Part shown: in pieces, positions 32,503-41,551 of the stretch
Layout: the number at the start of each line of letters is the position of its first letter
Numbering within the stretch: the first letter of the stretch is position 1
DNA from: Actinomycetota bacterium
GTDB lineage: Bacteria > Actinomycetota > Coriobacteriia > Anaerosomatales > JAUXNU01
Length of the DNA stretch: 49,987 nucleotides
Assembly (NCBI GenBank): GCA_030682655.1
Contig: JAUXNU010000207.1
Span: 1-49,987 of the forward strand
Direction of reading: 5' to 3'
Notes under the pieces: generated by a model
Seen by the model: only the letters and a program-made list of their open reading frames with translations
Told to the model about the DNA's origin: nothing
Databases searched by the model: none
Program-made: the position numbers and the translations under genes

Positions 32503-33666
32503 ATGTTCTCGGAACGCATCGAGCGCCTGACGTCATCGCTCGTCCGCGACATCCTTGAGGCGAGCCAGCAACCGGGGATGATCTCGTTCGCGGGCGGTCT
32601 ACCGGCACCCGACGAGCTTCCCACTCCAGACTGGAGCGGAATCCCCGCCTCGGCCGCGCAATATGGCCCGAGCGAGGGCGAGCCTGAGCTGCGCGAAGCG
32701 GTTGCCGCAAACGCACGCGGCCTGGGGATCGCGTGCGACACATCGCAGGTGCTCGTTGTCTCCGGCTCGCAGCAAGGTATCGACCTCGTGGCGAAGCTGT
32801 TCATCGACCCCGGCACGCCGATGATCACTGAGGCGCCAACCTACCTCGCGGCCCTGCAGGCGTTCGAGTTCTTCGGCGCGCGTTGTCACGGAATCCCGCT
32901 CGAGCCCGGGGGTATCGACCCCGCGCGGCTGCCCGGCACTGCACGCAGCACCGGCGCCCGGCTCGCCTACCTGATTCCCACCTTCCAGAATCCGAGTGGC
33001 ACGTGCTACTCGGCCGAGACCCGGACAGCTGTCGCGCGTGCAGCAGACGAACTCGGACTCACTATCTTCGAGGACGATCCCTACCGGGAGCTCGTATACG
33101 CGCCCGTCGATCGCACGCCGATCTGCGCCCGGCTCGAACGGACGTCCTGGATCTACCAGGGCAGCTTCTCCAAGTCGTTCATGCCGGGAATCCGTGTGGG
33201 CTATGTGATCGCGTCGCCGGATCTGATGCCGCACCTCGTGCGCCTCAAGCAGGCCACGGACCTTCACACGAACCGCTTCGGTCAGTGGCTGGCGTACCGC
33301 CAGCTCGTCGATCTGAATCTGGGCGTGCGGCTGGAGCACCTGCGCACGGCCTACGTCGCCAAGCGCGATGCGATGGACGCGGCGCTCACCGAGCACTTCG
33401 GCGAACTTGCCGAATGGACCGCACCGCCGGGCGGCCTCTTCTTCTGGCTGAGGCTGCACGGCGGTATCGACACGCGGCCACTGCTTCCCGAGATGCTCGA
33501 GCGTGGCGTGGCCTTCATGCCCGGCGAGGTGTTCTTCCCGGCGACCGCTCCTGCGACCGGCTACGTGCGGCTCAACTTCTCGCATGCCACGCCCGAGCAG
33601 ATGGACCGAGGACTGGCCGTCCTCGGCACGGCAGTGTCGGGCGCCCTGCCTGCCGCTCACCCCTAG
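32503..33666 (+). CDS. Class I/II PLP-dependent aminotransferase (2-aminoadipate-like)
   Basis: 387 residues. PLP-binding features: QYGPSEGEPELREAVA, VVSGSQQGIDLVAKLF, FQNPSGTCYS (Asn163), EDDPYRELVY (Asp191, Tyr194), and the Schiff-base Lys224 in QGSFSKSFMPGIRVGY. GLFFWLRLHGGIDTRPLL is typical of the 2-aminoadipate/aromatic aminotransferase subgroup related to MocR C-terminal domains. It is followed by an EamA exporter gene, so the pair may act on and export an amino acid. Substrate not known. Confidence 0.92.
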   Translation: MFSERIERLTSSLVRDILEASQQPGMISFAGGLPAPDELPTPDWSGIPASAAQYGPSEGEPELREAVAANARGLGIACDTSQVLVVSGSQQGIDLVAKLFIDPGTPMITEAPTYLAALQAFEFFGARCHGIPLEPGGIDPARLPGTARSTGARLAYLIPTFQNPSGTCYSAETRTAVARAADELGLTIFEDDPYRELVYAPVDRTPICARLERTSWIYQGSFSKSFMPGIRVGYVIASPDLMPHLVRLKQATDLHTNRFGQWLAYRQLVDLNLGVRLEHLRTAYVAKRDAMDAALTEHFGELAEWTAPPGGLFFWLRLHGGIDTRPLLPEMLERGVAFMPGEVFFPATAPATGYVRLNFSHATPEQMDRGLAVLGTAVSGALPAAHP

Positions 33667-33737
33667 GCTATCGCCCCGCCGCGCACTACTCTGACCGAAG
33701 CCCGCGCCCGCCCAATTGCCCTCCTGGAGCTGCTGCC

Positions 33738-34703
33738 GTGCCTGCTTCTCGACCTCAAGGTCGCATCTTCCCCCTGCTCTGCCTGCTCGGCGCGGTCGTC
33801 TTCTGGGGCACGAGCTTCGTCGCGCTCAAGACAGCGCTCGATAGCTTCTCTCCGATGACCGTCATCTGGCTGCGCATGGCACTGGCCACGGTCGTCTTCG
33901 CGCCCGTGTGGTTCTTCATCCCGAAGCCCGCCTACCAGCGCGGGGACGCACTGTGGCTCGCGCTTATCGCACTACTCCAGCCGTGTTTGTACTACCTGGC
34001 CGAAGGCTACGCTGTTCGCCTCACGACATCGAGCGCCGCCGGCGTCATCTCCGCCATCGTGCCGCTGCTCGTGGCTGCGGGGGCGTGGATCTTCCTTCGC
34101 AAACACCTGTCGATCCGGTCGGGAATCGCGATCGGGGTATCTCTCGTGGGCGTCGCCCTGCTCTCGATGGGCGGGCAGGCGCAGTCCTCGGCGCCGAACC
34201 CGGCCCTTGGCAACGTGCTCGAGGTCATGGCGATGGCGTGTGCCGCAGGGTCGATGATTGCCATCAAGCATGTATCCAGGCGGTACAACCCGTGGTTTCT
34301 CACCGGACTGCAGGCGGCCGTCGGCCTGGTCTTCTTCCTGCCGGGCGCCATCGCGAGCGGACCGGCGAGCTGGGTAGACGCGTCGCGGGCCGGATGGATC
34401 AGCGTGGCGTACCTCGGCACGTTCGTGTCGCTCGGCGCATTCGGGCTCTACAACACGGCCGTCACGCACATGCCCGCCAACCGCGCGGCACTTGCCATCA
34501 ACCTGGTACCGGCCGTGGCGTTGCTCTCCGGATGGCTCGTACGCGGCGAGACGCTGTCTCCCGCGCAGCTGGTCGCCTGCGCGATCATCGTCGGCGCGGT
34601 CGTGCTGTCGGAGACGGGTTCGGGCGCCGAGGACCTCGCCGAGGAGCCAGACGCGATCACCCGCGTCGCCGAAGCAGTGCTCGACGCCGAGTGGAGTGCG
34701 TGA
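33738..34703 (+). CDS. EamA/DMT-family transporter
   Basis: About 321 residues from GTG 33738 (GGAG 8 bases upstream). Ten hydrophobic segments form two EamA repeats; the first begins FPLLCLLGAVVFWGTSFVALKTALDSFSP, the second near GNVLEVMAMACAAGSMIAIKHVSRRY. Drug/metabolite transporter proteins export amino acids and other metabolites. The 3' end overlaps the converging exonuclease gene by 47 bases. Confidence 0.9.
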   Translation: MPASRPQGRIFPLLCLLGAVVFWGTSFVALKTALDSFSPMTVIWLRMALATVVFAPVWFFIPKPAYQRGDALWLALIALLQPCLYYLAEGYAVRLTTSSAAGVISAIVPLLVAAGAWIFLRKHLSIRSGIAIGVSLVGVALLSMGGQAQSSAPNPALGNVLEVMAMACAAGSMIAIKHVSRRYNPWFLTGLQAAVGLVFFLPGAIASGPASWVDASRAGWISVAYLGTFVSLGAFGLYNTAVTHMPANRAALAINLVPAVALLSGWLVRGETLSPAQLVACAIIVGAVVLSETGSGAEDLAEEPDAITRVAEAVLDAEWSA

Positions 34704-35289
34704 CCGCGAGCGGCTCGGCCAGCGCATCGAGCGTGGGCTCCCCGACCGTGCGGCGACATCGCAGTGCAATACGCGCGCAGGCGGCGGCATCCGAAGCCGC
34801 GTCGTGGTGCGCCAGTTCGATGCCGCAGTGGCCGCACACGCTGTCGAGCTTGTGGTTGGGAAGGTCCGGCCAGACCTTCCGCGCCATCGCAACCGTGCAG
34901 TGGTAGCCGAGCGCCGCGGGCGGCTCGAGCTCGTAGCGCGCGATCGAAGCGCGCAGCACCGCCATGTCGAAGCTCGCGTTGTGCGCGAGCAGGACGGCGT
35001 TTCGCAGGTAGGGCTCGATTCCGCGCCACACCTCGTCGAACTCCGGCTCCTGCGCGACCATGTCCTCGTGGATGCCGTGGATGGATGTGTTCCTCCACTC
35101 GAAGACGTTGCCAGGCGGCTGGATGAGCCAGGAGCGCTCCTCGGCGATGTGCCCGTCCTCGATGAGCGCAAGCCCGAGCGCGCAGGCGCTTGCCTTCTCG
35201 CGCGAGGCGGTCTCGAAGTCGATAGCGACCCAGTGGGACGTGGTGTGCTCCTTGGCGGCTGTTGTGTCGAACACGGCTAGCGTAGCCAC
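34657..35289 (-). CDS. DnaQ-like 3'-5' exonuclease (DEDDh)
   Basis: Up to 210 residues from GTG 35287-35289; a GTG at 35274 is an alternative. Exonuclease motifs: WVAIDFETAS (Asp, Glu), LLAHNASFDMAVL (Asp), and HHDAASDAAACARIAL, with His and Asp of the ExoIII pattern. This is like the epsilon proofreading fold but stand-alone. The start overlaps the upstream GAF/PP2C-like gene by 13 bases, indicating coupling. Confidence 0.88.
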   Translation of the reverse strand: MATLAVFDTTAAKEHTTSHWVAIDFETASREKASACALGLALIEDGHIAEERSWLIQPPGNVFEWRNTSIHGIHEDMVAQEPEFDEVWRGIEPYLRNAVLLAHNASFDMAVLRASIARYELEPPAALGYHCTVAMARKVWPDLPNHKLDSVCGHCGIELAHHDAASDAAACARIALRCRRTVGEPTLDALAEPLAVTHSTRRRALLRRRG

Positions 35290-36644
35290 TCAAGCACGGC
35301 CACACACGCATAATCGCACACAGAATCGTCGCCGAGGATCGCCTCTGCCGGCCCACCTCCGCACCCCGGCCTCACGTCCGCCCGGGCGAGCATCTCGCGC
35401 ACGCGGGCGTCGAGGTCATCTGAGTCCCGGCCATCGCATGCGGCCGCAAACACCACGACATCGCCCGGTAGAAGGAGGAGAAGCCCCTCGGTGTGGGAGT
35501 CTACGTCCGCTGCCGGGAGCGTCGGGCCACGCACGAGTGTCAGATCGGGCCTTCCGGCGTTCGTCTCGATCGCGACGAACCCTCCGCCGCTGCCGCCCCA
35601 GAAGAGAGCTCGCGACGACACGTCGAGCCGCCAACGAACAACCGACACGTCCATGCCCGGCAGACCCGATCGCGCGAGGTTCGCAGAGAGCGCCGCGACG
35701 GCATCATCGGGCTGCAGACCGGCTACGCTGTGCCCCCGCATGAGCGTCCGCACGATCTCCGAGCCCTGCTCCGCCGAGCCGTCGACGACGCGACATGCGC
35801 CCAGGGCTACGTCCACGACACCGGGATGGGTCGTCGTGAGGTCGTAGACGGGAACCGCAGTACTCGCGTCAGGCGTGCCCACCGCGATATGGAGACGCGC
35901 GACAGGCTCATTCACACCTCGCCCCGAAACGTCGTGAACGACCGCGTGGCCCTCGGCAGTGATGTCGAAAGTGACCGTGGATCCGGTCGGCGCTTCGTCC
36001 TCGTCACCGGCGATCTCGCCGTCAGACGCCAACTCCGCGCTCGCACCTGCCGAGGACGGCTCGAGCACGCTTGCAGCGATGTCCGCAACCGCCAAGAGCA
36101 CCTCGCGCTCCTCGGCATCGAAGGTGCGGGTCTGCGCCCACTCGAGCGTGAGCACACCTACGGCCCGTGCACGCGACACGAGCGGAAGTACCGCATACGC
36201 GCTCGTCGCGACCAAGCCCCGCCAGCGCCCCACGCCGTTGGTCGGCGCAACGTCGGGGAGCCCGTGTGCGTCGCCCACGAACTCGGCCTCGGCGGATTCG
36301 AGAGCGTGCACGGCCTCCTCTTCGGCCTCGAAGCCCACAGCAGGCAGACTCCGCACGAAGGCGGCGTGCGATCCGGCAGCGGCGACCGATTCCAGTTTGA
36401 AGCCCTCGGCACCGGCGCGAGCCAGCGACAGCCCCGCGCCGCTGAGGCCGAGATGCTCCACGAGTGCACCGACGACGCGTTCGGCCTCGGTGTCGCCCTC
36501 TGTATCGCAGGCCGTTTCACCCGAGCCGCCGCCAAGGAGAGCGCGAACAAGTCGAGCGTCGACCGTGGCACCATGGTCAACAGGATGCTGTCCACCGCAT
36601 GCGTCCGACGCTGCCTCGCGCAGCGCTTGTGACTCGTCGGCCAT
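35277..36644 (-). CDS. GAF-domain protein with a degenerate PP2C/SpoIIE-like C-terminus
   Basis: About 455 residues from ATG 36642-36644 (GAGGGA 5 bases upstream); an ATG at 36689 is possible. The GAF-like domain covers roughly residues 50-200 (GLSLARAGAEGFKLESVAAAG, LPLVSRARAVGVLTLEWAQTRTFDAEEREVLLAVADI). The C-terminal part resembles SpoIIE/PP2C phosphatases in order (DVALGACRVVDG, MDVSVVRWRLD, GDVVVFAAACDGRDSDDLDARVREML, DYACVAVLEW), but the usual first metal Asp motif and D-G-H/TDG pair are poorly kept. It may be a weak phosphatase or a sensing scaffold. Confidence 0.65.
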   Translation of the reverse strand: MADESQALREAASDACGGQHPVDHGATVDARLVRALLGGGSGETACDTEGDTEAERVVGALVEHLGLSGAGLSLARAGAEGFKLESVAAAGSHAAFVRSLPAVGFEAEEEAVHALESAEAEFVGDAHGLPDVAPTNGVGRWRGLVATSAYAVLPLVSRARAVGVLTLEWAQTRTFDAEEREVLLAVADIAASVLEPSSAGASAELASDGEIAGDEDEAPTGSTVTFDITAEGHAVVHDVSGRGVNEPVARLHIAVGTPDASTAVPVYDLTTTHPGVVDVALGACRVVDGSAEQGSEIVRTLMRGHSVAGLQPDDAVAALSANLARSGLPGMDVSVVRWRLDVSSRALFWGGSGGGFVAIETNAGRPDLTLVRGPTLPAADVDSHTEGLLLLLPGDVVVFAAACDGRDSDDLDARVREMLARADVRPGCGGGPAEAILGDDSVCDYACVAVLEWLR

Positions 36645-36785
36645 AGATTCCCTCGCACCAGAAGCCGAACCTGAGCCCGGCTTGGTCATCTCCACGCGTG
36701 AGCCTACCGCTTGTGCGCGCAAAGCGCACGTCTGGCTTGTCGGGCGCAATCGCGAAACAGGCATGAGCCCGCCCGGGCCACCGCC

Positions 36786-37826
36786 CTACTCGTCGCCGAA
36801 CTGGGCCACGATGTCGCGCCAGACGCGTTCACCTGCCCGACGGATGCGCCGCAGCACGATCGGCCGAAGCCGACGCGCGTACTCAAGACGTCGACTCATG
36901 TGGTCGTGCAGCTCGACGATTTCGTCGGGGGCGATCTCTCGAAGCAACCGCTCGATCGACTCGGGCGTGATGTCTGTATCACCCAACTGCCGGATTCGCT
37001 CGATGCCTTCCGAGGAGAACCTCTCAAGTGGATCGCCGATCGCTGTCCACATCTCGCGGAACGCGTCGAGTCCTACATGAACCGTCTCGCGCTTCTCCCG
37101 GTCGAACGCGGCGAACTCGTACTCGAACGGGACCTCCCGCATCGGGCGGCCGGTCATCACGTGCAACTCGGAGTACAAGTACTTGAAGGCGAGAGTGACC
37201 AGACCCTCCTTCTCGATGCGGCGCATCGAGGTACGCATGGGAGCGCTGCGAAGCACGCGGAACTTCCCGACCTCCGCGGTGCGCTGCACGTACTCGTGGT
37301 CCTCGGCCAGCACGACCGTCTCGTCGAAGCCGCCGATCTGCTCGTGTACATCGCGCCGCACCAGGATGCAGAAGCCGGGCGCATGCGGGACGGCGTACTG
37401 CACGAGCTGGAGGTAGAGGTTGACCGCCTCGCACGCGACGACGTTCGCCGGTTCGCGCTCGAGCGGCTCGACCTGCCCGGCGGCCACCGCCAAGGAGCGC
37501 CCCAGGAACTCGGGCACAGCCATCTCGATCCAGTTGTCGGACGGCTCGTCGTCGGCGTCGAGGAAGAGGATGAGGTCGGTCGTCGCGGCCGCGGCCCCGG
37601 CATTGCGGCCTGGGCCGGGCTTGCCGCCCTCGACCACGATCGCTCCGGCAGCGATCGCGATCTCGCGTGTCGCGTCGGTCGAGCCCGCATCGGCGATCAC
37701 GACGGCGTCGGCCGGGTACGTCTGGGCCGCCAGCCGCTCGAGCAGCACCGCCAGCCGCTCGGCTTCGTTGAGCGTGGGGATGACGACGGTGAGCGTGGGA
37801 CGAGCGGGCAGTGGCTCGAGCGACAT
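36786..37826 (-). CDS. Family 2 glycosyltransferase
   Basis: 346 residues. GT-A fold: TVVIPTLNEAERLAVLLERLAAQTYP, IADAGSTDATREIA, GPGRNAGAAAATTDLILFLDADDEP (the DxD motif) and the ED-type acceptor region FDETVVLAEDHEYVQRTAEVG. A membrane-proximal basic C-terminal helix follows. It would transfer a sugar from a nucleotide donor, perhaps to cell-surface glycans; donor and acceptor unknown. There are no membrane segments. Confidence 0.9.
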   Translation of the reverse strand: MSLEPLPARPTLTVVIPTLNEAERLAVLLERLAAQTYPADAVVIADAGSTDATREIAIAAGAIVVEGGKPGPGRNAGAAAATTDLILFLDADDEPSDNWIEMAVPEFLGRSLAVAAGQVEPLEREPANVVACEAVNLYLQLVQYAVPHAPGFCILVRRDVHEQIGGFDETVVLAEDHEYVQRTAEVGKFRVLRSAPMRTSMRRIEKEGLVTLAFKYLYSELHVMTGRPMREVPFEYEFAAFDREKRETVHVGLDAFREMWTAIGDPLERFSSEGIERIRQLGDTDITPESIERLLREIAPDEIVELHDHMSRRLEYARRLRPIVLRRIRRAGERVWRDIVAQFGDE

Positions 37827-37841
37827 CGGTGCTCCGGTCCT

Positions 37842-38384
37842 CTACTGCAGTTCCTCGGCAAGCATATCCATGAGGAGGTTGTCGTGGTAGATGCCGTCCG
37901 CGTCCATTTCGTAGGCGCGCATGACGCCTACGGGTTTGAACCCGACCTCGCGGTACGCCGCGATCGCGCGCTCGTTGGCCACGGAGGGGTCGATCGTGAG
38001 GCGATGATGCCCCCGAGCCTCGAACAGATGCCGCGCTACTGTCCGAAGCGCGTCGGTGCCGAGTCCCTGGCCGAGGTGGTCCGCGGCAAGCGTGATGTCG
38101 ACTCCCGCCGACTTGTAGAAGGGGTCGGTCTCCTCGGAATACATGACCAGGCCGATGAGCTCGCCGACGAACTCGATCGCGAGCGAGGTGACACCGGGGG
38201 TCTCAAACGTGTCGGCGCGCAGGCGCGGCATGTCGTAGCCCGACCACCATTCGCTCACCCCCGGCTGCAGCACGATCTCGAGGATGCGCGGCAGGTCGTC
38301 GTGCGTGAGCTCCCGGAGCGTCACGCGATTGCCGTTGAGTATGGGTGGGACATGGCGCTCGACCCCCGTTCGGGCTAGACGCAA
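37842..38384 (-). CDS. RimJ/RimL-type GNAT acetyltransferase
   Basis: About 180 residues. After an uncertain start (TTG at 38384, overlapping the upstream stop by 10 bases) come NGNRVTLRELTHDDLPRILEIV, ADHLGQGLGTDALRTVARHLFEARGHHRLTIDPSVANERAIAAYREVGFKPVGVMR. The Q-G-x-G-T acetyl-CoA loop and the N-x-x-A-I-x-x-Y-x-K/E-x-G-F block are typical. Possible targets include aminoglycosides or protein N-termini; neither is shown. Confidence 0.86.
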   Translation of the reverse strand: MRLARTGVERHVPPILNGNRVTLRELTHDDLPRILEIVLQPGVSEWWSGYDMPRLRADTFETPGVTSLAIEFVGELIGLVMYSEETDPFYKSAGVDITLAADHLGQGLGTDALRTVARHLFEARGHHRLTIDPSVANERAIAAYREVGFKPVGVMRAYEMDADGIYHDNLLMDMLAEELQ

Positions 38385-39112
38385 CTCTCGGTGGTCGCAC
38401 TCGCCGACACGTCAGCGGCCGAGGAGGCCGATCCCACCTCCACCTTGGGATGGACGAAACGGCCTGTGGTCAGCAGCCGATGTTCGACGAACACGCTCAG
38501 TGGCCACGCGGCCCCGCCGACCCACACCGTCCACGCCCACAAACGGCCCGAACCGAGAGCCACGTTGATGAGAAGCGCCGCCGCGCAGACACCGGCCCAC
38601 TGCAGCACCGCCGTTCGCAGACGCGTGCCACCCAGAGGGACCGTGTCGACAGCTTCTGGCCGTGCGTGGAAGTCGTGCAGCGCTTGCGCGATCCATCCGA
38701 GGCCCGCCACACCGATCATCAGGTCCAGAAGCGCCGAAGAGCCGCCGAGAGTACCCTCAACTGCGGCGAACACCGAGAGCACAAACAGCGTTGCGACCGC
38801 GACACCCGCGCTGATCACGACCACGTGGACCCGCAACTTGCTCACGTACGCCTCCACAGTGCGCACCGGCTTCGCAGCCGGGGCATCAGAATCGGCCGGT
38901 TCTTTGGCGACGAACTCCTTGACCAGCCCACTCAGGTCGCCCATCGAGGCGATGGCCGTGCCGAGCGCCTCGTCTTGCGATCGCCCTTCGGAAACCAGGT
39001 CGTCCACCTTCGCCGTGAGGTCGGCGATAAGCTCCTCTTGCTGCTCGAGCACCTCCGGAGTCTCCGCAACGCCGACGAACGCGCCTTTGACGTAGTACTT
39101 GATGGCTTCCAT
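38375..39112 (-). CDS. Membrane protein with permease-prefix domain, PadR partner
   Basis: About 245 residues from ATG 39110-39112 (GGAG five bases upstream). The N-terminal ~75 residues (EVLEQQEELIADLTAKVDDLVSEGRSQDEALGTAIASMGDLSGLVKEFV) match the permease-prefix/HAAS-like helical module often encoded next to PadR repressors. Four membrane segments follow. The PadR gene stop lies 2 bases before this start, so repressor and target are co-transcribed. Function not known. Confidence 0.78.
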   Translation of the reverse strand: MEAIKYYVKGAFVGVAETPEVLEQQEELIADLTAKVDDLVSEGRSQDEALGTAIASMGDLSGLVKEFVAKEPADSDAPAAKPVRTVEAYVSKLRVHVVVISAGVAVATLFVLSVFAAVEGTLGGSSALLDLMIGVAGLGWIAQALHDFHARPEAVDTVPLGGTRLRTAVLQWAGVCAAALLINVALGSGRLWAWTVWVGGAAWPLSVFVEHRLLTTGRFVHPKVEVGSASSAADVSASATTESCV

Positions 39113-39114
39113 GG

Positions 39115-39465
39115 TCACTCCTTCTCGGCTTCGCCCGACACCAGCCGGTCGATGAGCGTGCGTGCACGTTTCCAGTCCTCAAGATTGCGCAGGTAGGTTT
39201 CGCGCCCCTCCGAGGAGATGCGGTAGTACTTGCGGCGGCCGCCTTGGGACTCCTCGCCCCAGTAGGAGCTGATGAGCGCCTGGCCTTCCATGCGACGGAA
39301 CGCCGAGTACAGTGTCGGTTCTTTGAGCTCGTACTCGCCGTCCGAAAGCACCGCCACTTGCTTGCACAGCTCGTAGCCGTACCGGTCCTGAGTACTGAGT
39401 AGCCCGAGCACAATCGTATCGATGTGCCCGCGAATCAGGTCGCTGCTGATCGGCGCATCTACCAT
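39115..39465 (-). CDS. PadR-family transcriptional repressor
   Basis: 116 residues. Winged helix: DTIVLGLLSTQDRYGYELCKQVAVLSDGEYELKEPTLYSAFRRMEGQALISSYWGEESQGGRRKYYRISSEGRETYL, the hallmark PadR pattern. ATG 39463-39465 follows an ideal AAGGAGG. A TATGTC...GACATA palindrome upstream covers its own -35, consistent with autorepression. Confidence 0.93.
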   Translation of the reverse strand: MVDAPISSDLIRGHIDTIVLGLLSTQDRYGYELCKQVAVLSDGEYELKEPTLYSAFRRMEGQALISSYWGEESQGGRRKYYRISSEGRETYLRNLEDWKRARTLIDRLVSGEAEKE

Positions 39466-39503
39466 GTCGCACCTCCTTCGAACCACATAGTCCGGCAAGG
39501 TAG

Positions 39504-39529
39504 TATGTCTGTCAAGGTACTGTGACATA
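39504..39529 (-). promoter_or_regulatory. PadR promoter and operator
   Basis: Inverted repeat TATGTC...GACATA with a 14-base centre, of the ATGT...ACAT type bound by PadR proteins. The minus-strand -35 TTGACA (39510-39515) is inside it, with a weak -10 (GACTAT) 17 bases on. Confidence 0.6.
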
Positions 39530-39620
39530 AATAGATATAGGGCCGACATTCGAGAAGCCGGGCCGAAAGTCACAGAAGACGCGCGCCGCGACGGTTGCTC
39601 AATCGGATGCCTGGGCGCGT

Positions 39621-40793
39621 CTACGCGCACCCACCCCTCAATCGCTCAGCCAGCATCGCGACTATTCCCGGACGCTGCTGCTCGAGGGGGGTCTGTTCGT
39701 CGACGTCGAACAGTTCTGCGGCCCGCGAGACGGCAGCCGCGAGCCGGGCGGTGCCTTCGTAGGCGGTCGAGCGTCCAGCTCCAGTCGACCTAAGCATCCC
39801 GCTCGCGGTCAGACGCTGCAGGTCTTGAGCGGCAACAACGGGCGAGAGGTCGGCAAGTCCGCGGTAGTAGCGATTGGTCATCCGCCTACCGAAGAACGCG
39901 TCGAAGAGGGCGTCAGCCATCCGAGGGTCGCCCCCCAAGTCCTCGGTGACGAAATCGGTGAGGGCGGTCCATATCGCACGCTCCGTGGCCTGCCGCAACG
40001 AGAGCGCCTCGACTTGTGAACGCTGTGTGTGCACGTGCGCGAGGACAAACGGGGTCACATCCGCATCCGCGTTCCACCCGGTGCCCAGACACTCGAACGC
40101 CGCATAGTAGTCCTGCGTGTGGGCGCCCCACCACTCCTCGAGACTGGTGAACTCGGGCAGGCGGAACCCACCCCGATACATCACGAGCGACGCAAGAATA
40201 CGGGCCGTGCGCCCATTGCCGTCGACAAACGGGTGGATGCCGGCAAGCCGGACGTGCGCAAGCGCCGCCGACAACGGAGGCGCGAGTTCTCCGGAGTCGT
40301 CCATCCACTCGCACACGTCACGGACAAGCTCGGCGACCTCTTCAGCCGGAGGGGGCGAGTAGACGAGACGCCCCTCGTATTCGACCGCAAGGTGCACCTG
40401 CTTCTGGCGATATCGTCCAGCCTCCCTCGAGTAGTCACCCGCGAGCACACGATCGTGGATGCTGCGAACGAGTTCGGGCGACCACTCGAAGTCCGGGTCA
40501 TCTGCGCGGCGCAGCACCAGGGCCATGGCATCCCGGTAGCCTCTGACTAGTGCCTCATCCTCCTCGGAGACGGCCCGCGGCCGATCTCCCACGAGAATCC
40601 GGCGAACTTCCTCGACGGTGACCGGAACGCCCTCCATCGATGTCGACGCGGCAACAGCCTCTGCCTCGAGATCGCGGCGTACGCGCCCGACCCATCGCCG
40701 GGGGAGAACGCCGCGACCGTCAAGCACGCGCCGTAGCTCCTCAAGGCGCTCGAGGTCGGCGGCTATTTCATTGGTGATGGTGTAGCGGTACAT
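39621..40793 (-). CDS. Fic-family protein with inhibitory motif and C-terminal winged helix
   Basis: 390 residues. The Fic core HPFVDGNGR (187-195) carries the catalytic His187 and phosphate-binding residues, so AMP transfer to protein hydroxyls is expected. An N-terminal inhibitory motif of S/T-xxx-E-G type is present (S50 to G55, STSMEG), which normally keeps such enzymes off. After the Fic domain, about residues 310-350 (VVAAQDLQRLTASGMLRSTGAGRSTAYEG) look like a winged helix. A palindrome overlaps the gene's -10, suggesting the protein binds its own promoter. The target is unknown. Confidence 0.9.
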   Translation of the reverse strand: MYRYTITNEIAADLERLEELRRVLDGRGVLPRRWVGRVRRDLEAEAVAASTSMEGVPVTVEEVRRILVGDRPRAVSEEDEALVRGYRDAMALVLRRADDPDFEWSPELVRSIHDRVLAGDYSREAGRYRQKQVHLAVEYEGRLVYSPPPAEEVAELVRDVCEWMDDSGELAPPLSAALAHVRLAGIHPFVDGNGRTARILASLVMYRGGFRLPEFTSLEEWWGAHTQDYYAAFECLGTGWNADADVTPFVLAHVHTQRSQVEALSLRQATERAIWTALTDFVTEDLGGDPRMADALFDAFFGRRMTNRYYRGLADLSPVVAAQDLQRLTASGMLRSTGAGRSTAYEGTARLAAAVSRAAELFDVDEQTPLEQQRPGIVAMLAERLRGGCA

Positions 40794-40827
40794 GTTGAGC
40801 TCCCCGTACGTGAGCGGTTCTCGCTTA

Positions 40828-40865
40828 CATATAAACGATTATATGATTTATTGCACCGTTCGCAA
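40828..40865 (-). promoter_or_regulatory. Fic gene promoter with a palindrome over the -10
   Basis: Minus strand: -35 TTGCGA (40860-40865), 16-base spacer, perfect -10 TATAAT (40838-40843). The inverted repeat CATATAA-acga-TTATATG (40828-40845) overlaps the -10, a likely repressor site. Confidence 0.65.
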
Positions 40866-40962
40866 CCCCTGATCTACCTGACCTCTGGCCAGATGGCCTT
40901 GCGTCCTTGTTTCTACCCGGGTCATATGGCTCCCCGACACACACCCGCCAAGGAGCACCCCC

Positions 40963-41550
40963 ACGGATACCACCAGCCCACCATCACCCATCGTCGCCTT
41001 CGCCGGCAGCTCGCTCATCGCGCGCAGCGATCTCGCCGAGGTCGCCCGGCGCACCAAGGAGCGCCTCGACGCCGGCGACCAGGCGACGGTCCTCATCTTC
41101 GACGCGGTCACCCGCCACACGATCGAGATCGACTTCCGAGGAACCGTGGATGATGTCCTCGGCCAGCTTCCGCACGAGACTGCGGATCCGCCCACGCCCC
41201 GGTCCCCGGGCAGGCCGAAGCTCGGAGTCGTCTCTCGCGAGGTGACCCTGCTGCCCCGGCATTGGGAGTGGCTCGCCACGCAGCCTGCGGGGGCCTCGGC
41301 GACGCTGCGCAAGCTCGTGGACAACGCCCGCCGCGACAGCGGGGGGCGGACCGGAAGCGGGCGGCGCAGAAGTCAACCTACCGCTTCACGGTCACGATGG
41401 CGGGCAACGAGGTCGGCCTCGAGGAAGCCATGCGCGCGCTGTACGCGGGCGATGCCGGGCGCTTCGCCGAGACGACCGCCACCTGGCCCGAGGACGTGCG
41501 CGACCACGCACGCGGTTTGGCTGCGCCCGCGCGTACAAGGAGTCTCCGCC
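40963..41550 (+). pseudogene. Decayed DUF2239 gene (lost start codon and frameshift)
   Basis: Two frames together encode a DUF2239-like protein: SPIVAFAGSSLIARSDLAEVARRTKERL, then FDAVTRHTIEIDFRG, GRPKLGVVSREVTLLPRHWEWLATQPAGASATLRKLVDNARR, then after a frame change STYRFTVTMAGNEVGLEEAMRALYAGDAGRFAETTATWPEDVRDHARGLAAPA. The change happens at a run of six G (41341-41346); one more G would restore frame. AAGGAG at 40950-40955 is followed 7 bases later by ACG where ATG is expected, so the start also appears lost. DUF2239 has no established function. The 3' end is approximate. Confidence 0.65.
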
Positions 41551-41551
41551 G

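Noticed and set aside
36711-38378. A 555-codon plus-strand frame opposite the glycosyltransferase and acetyltransferase genes
   Set aside because: It spans two well-supported minus-strand genes and has no family features, so it is a shadow frame.
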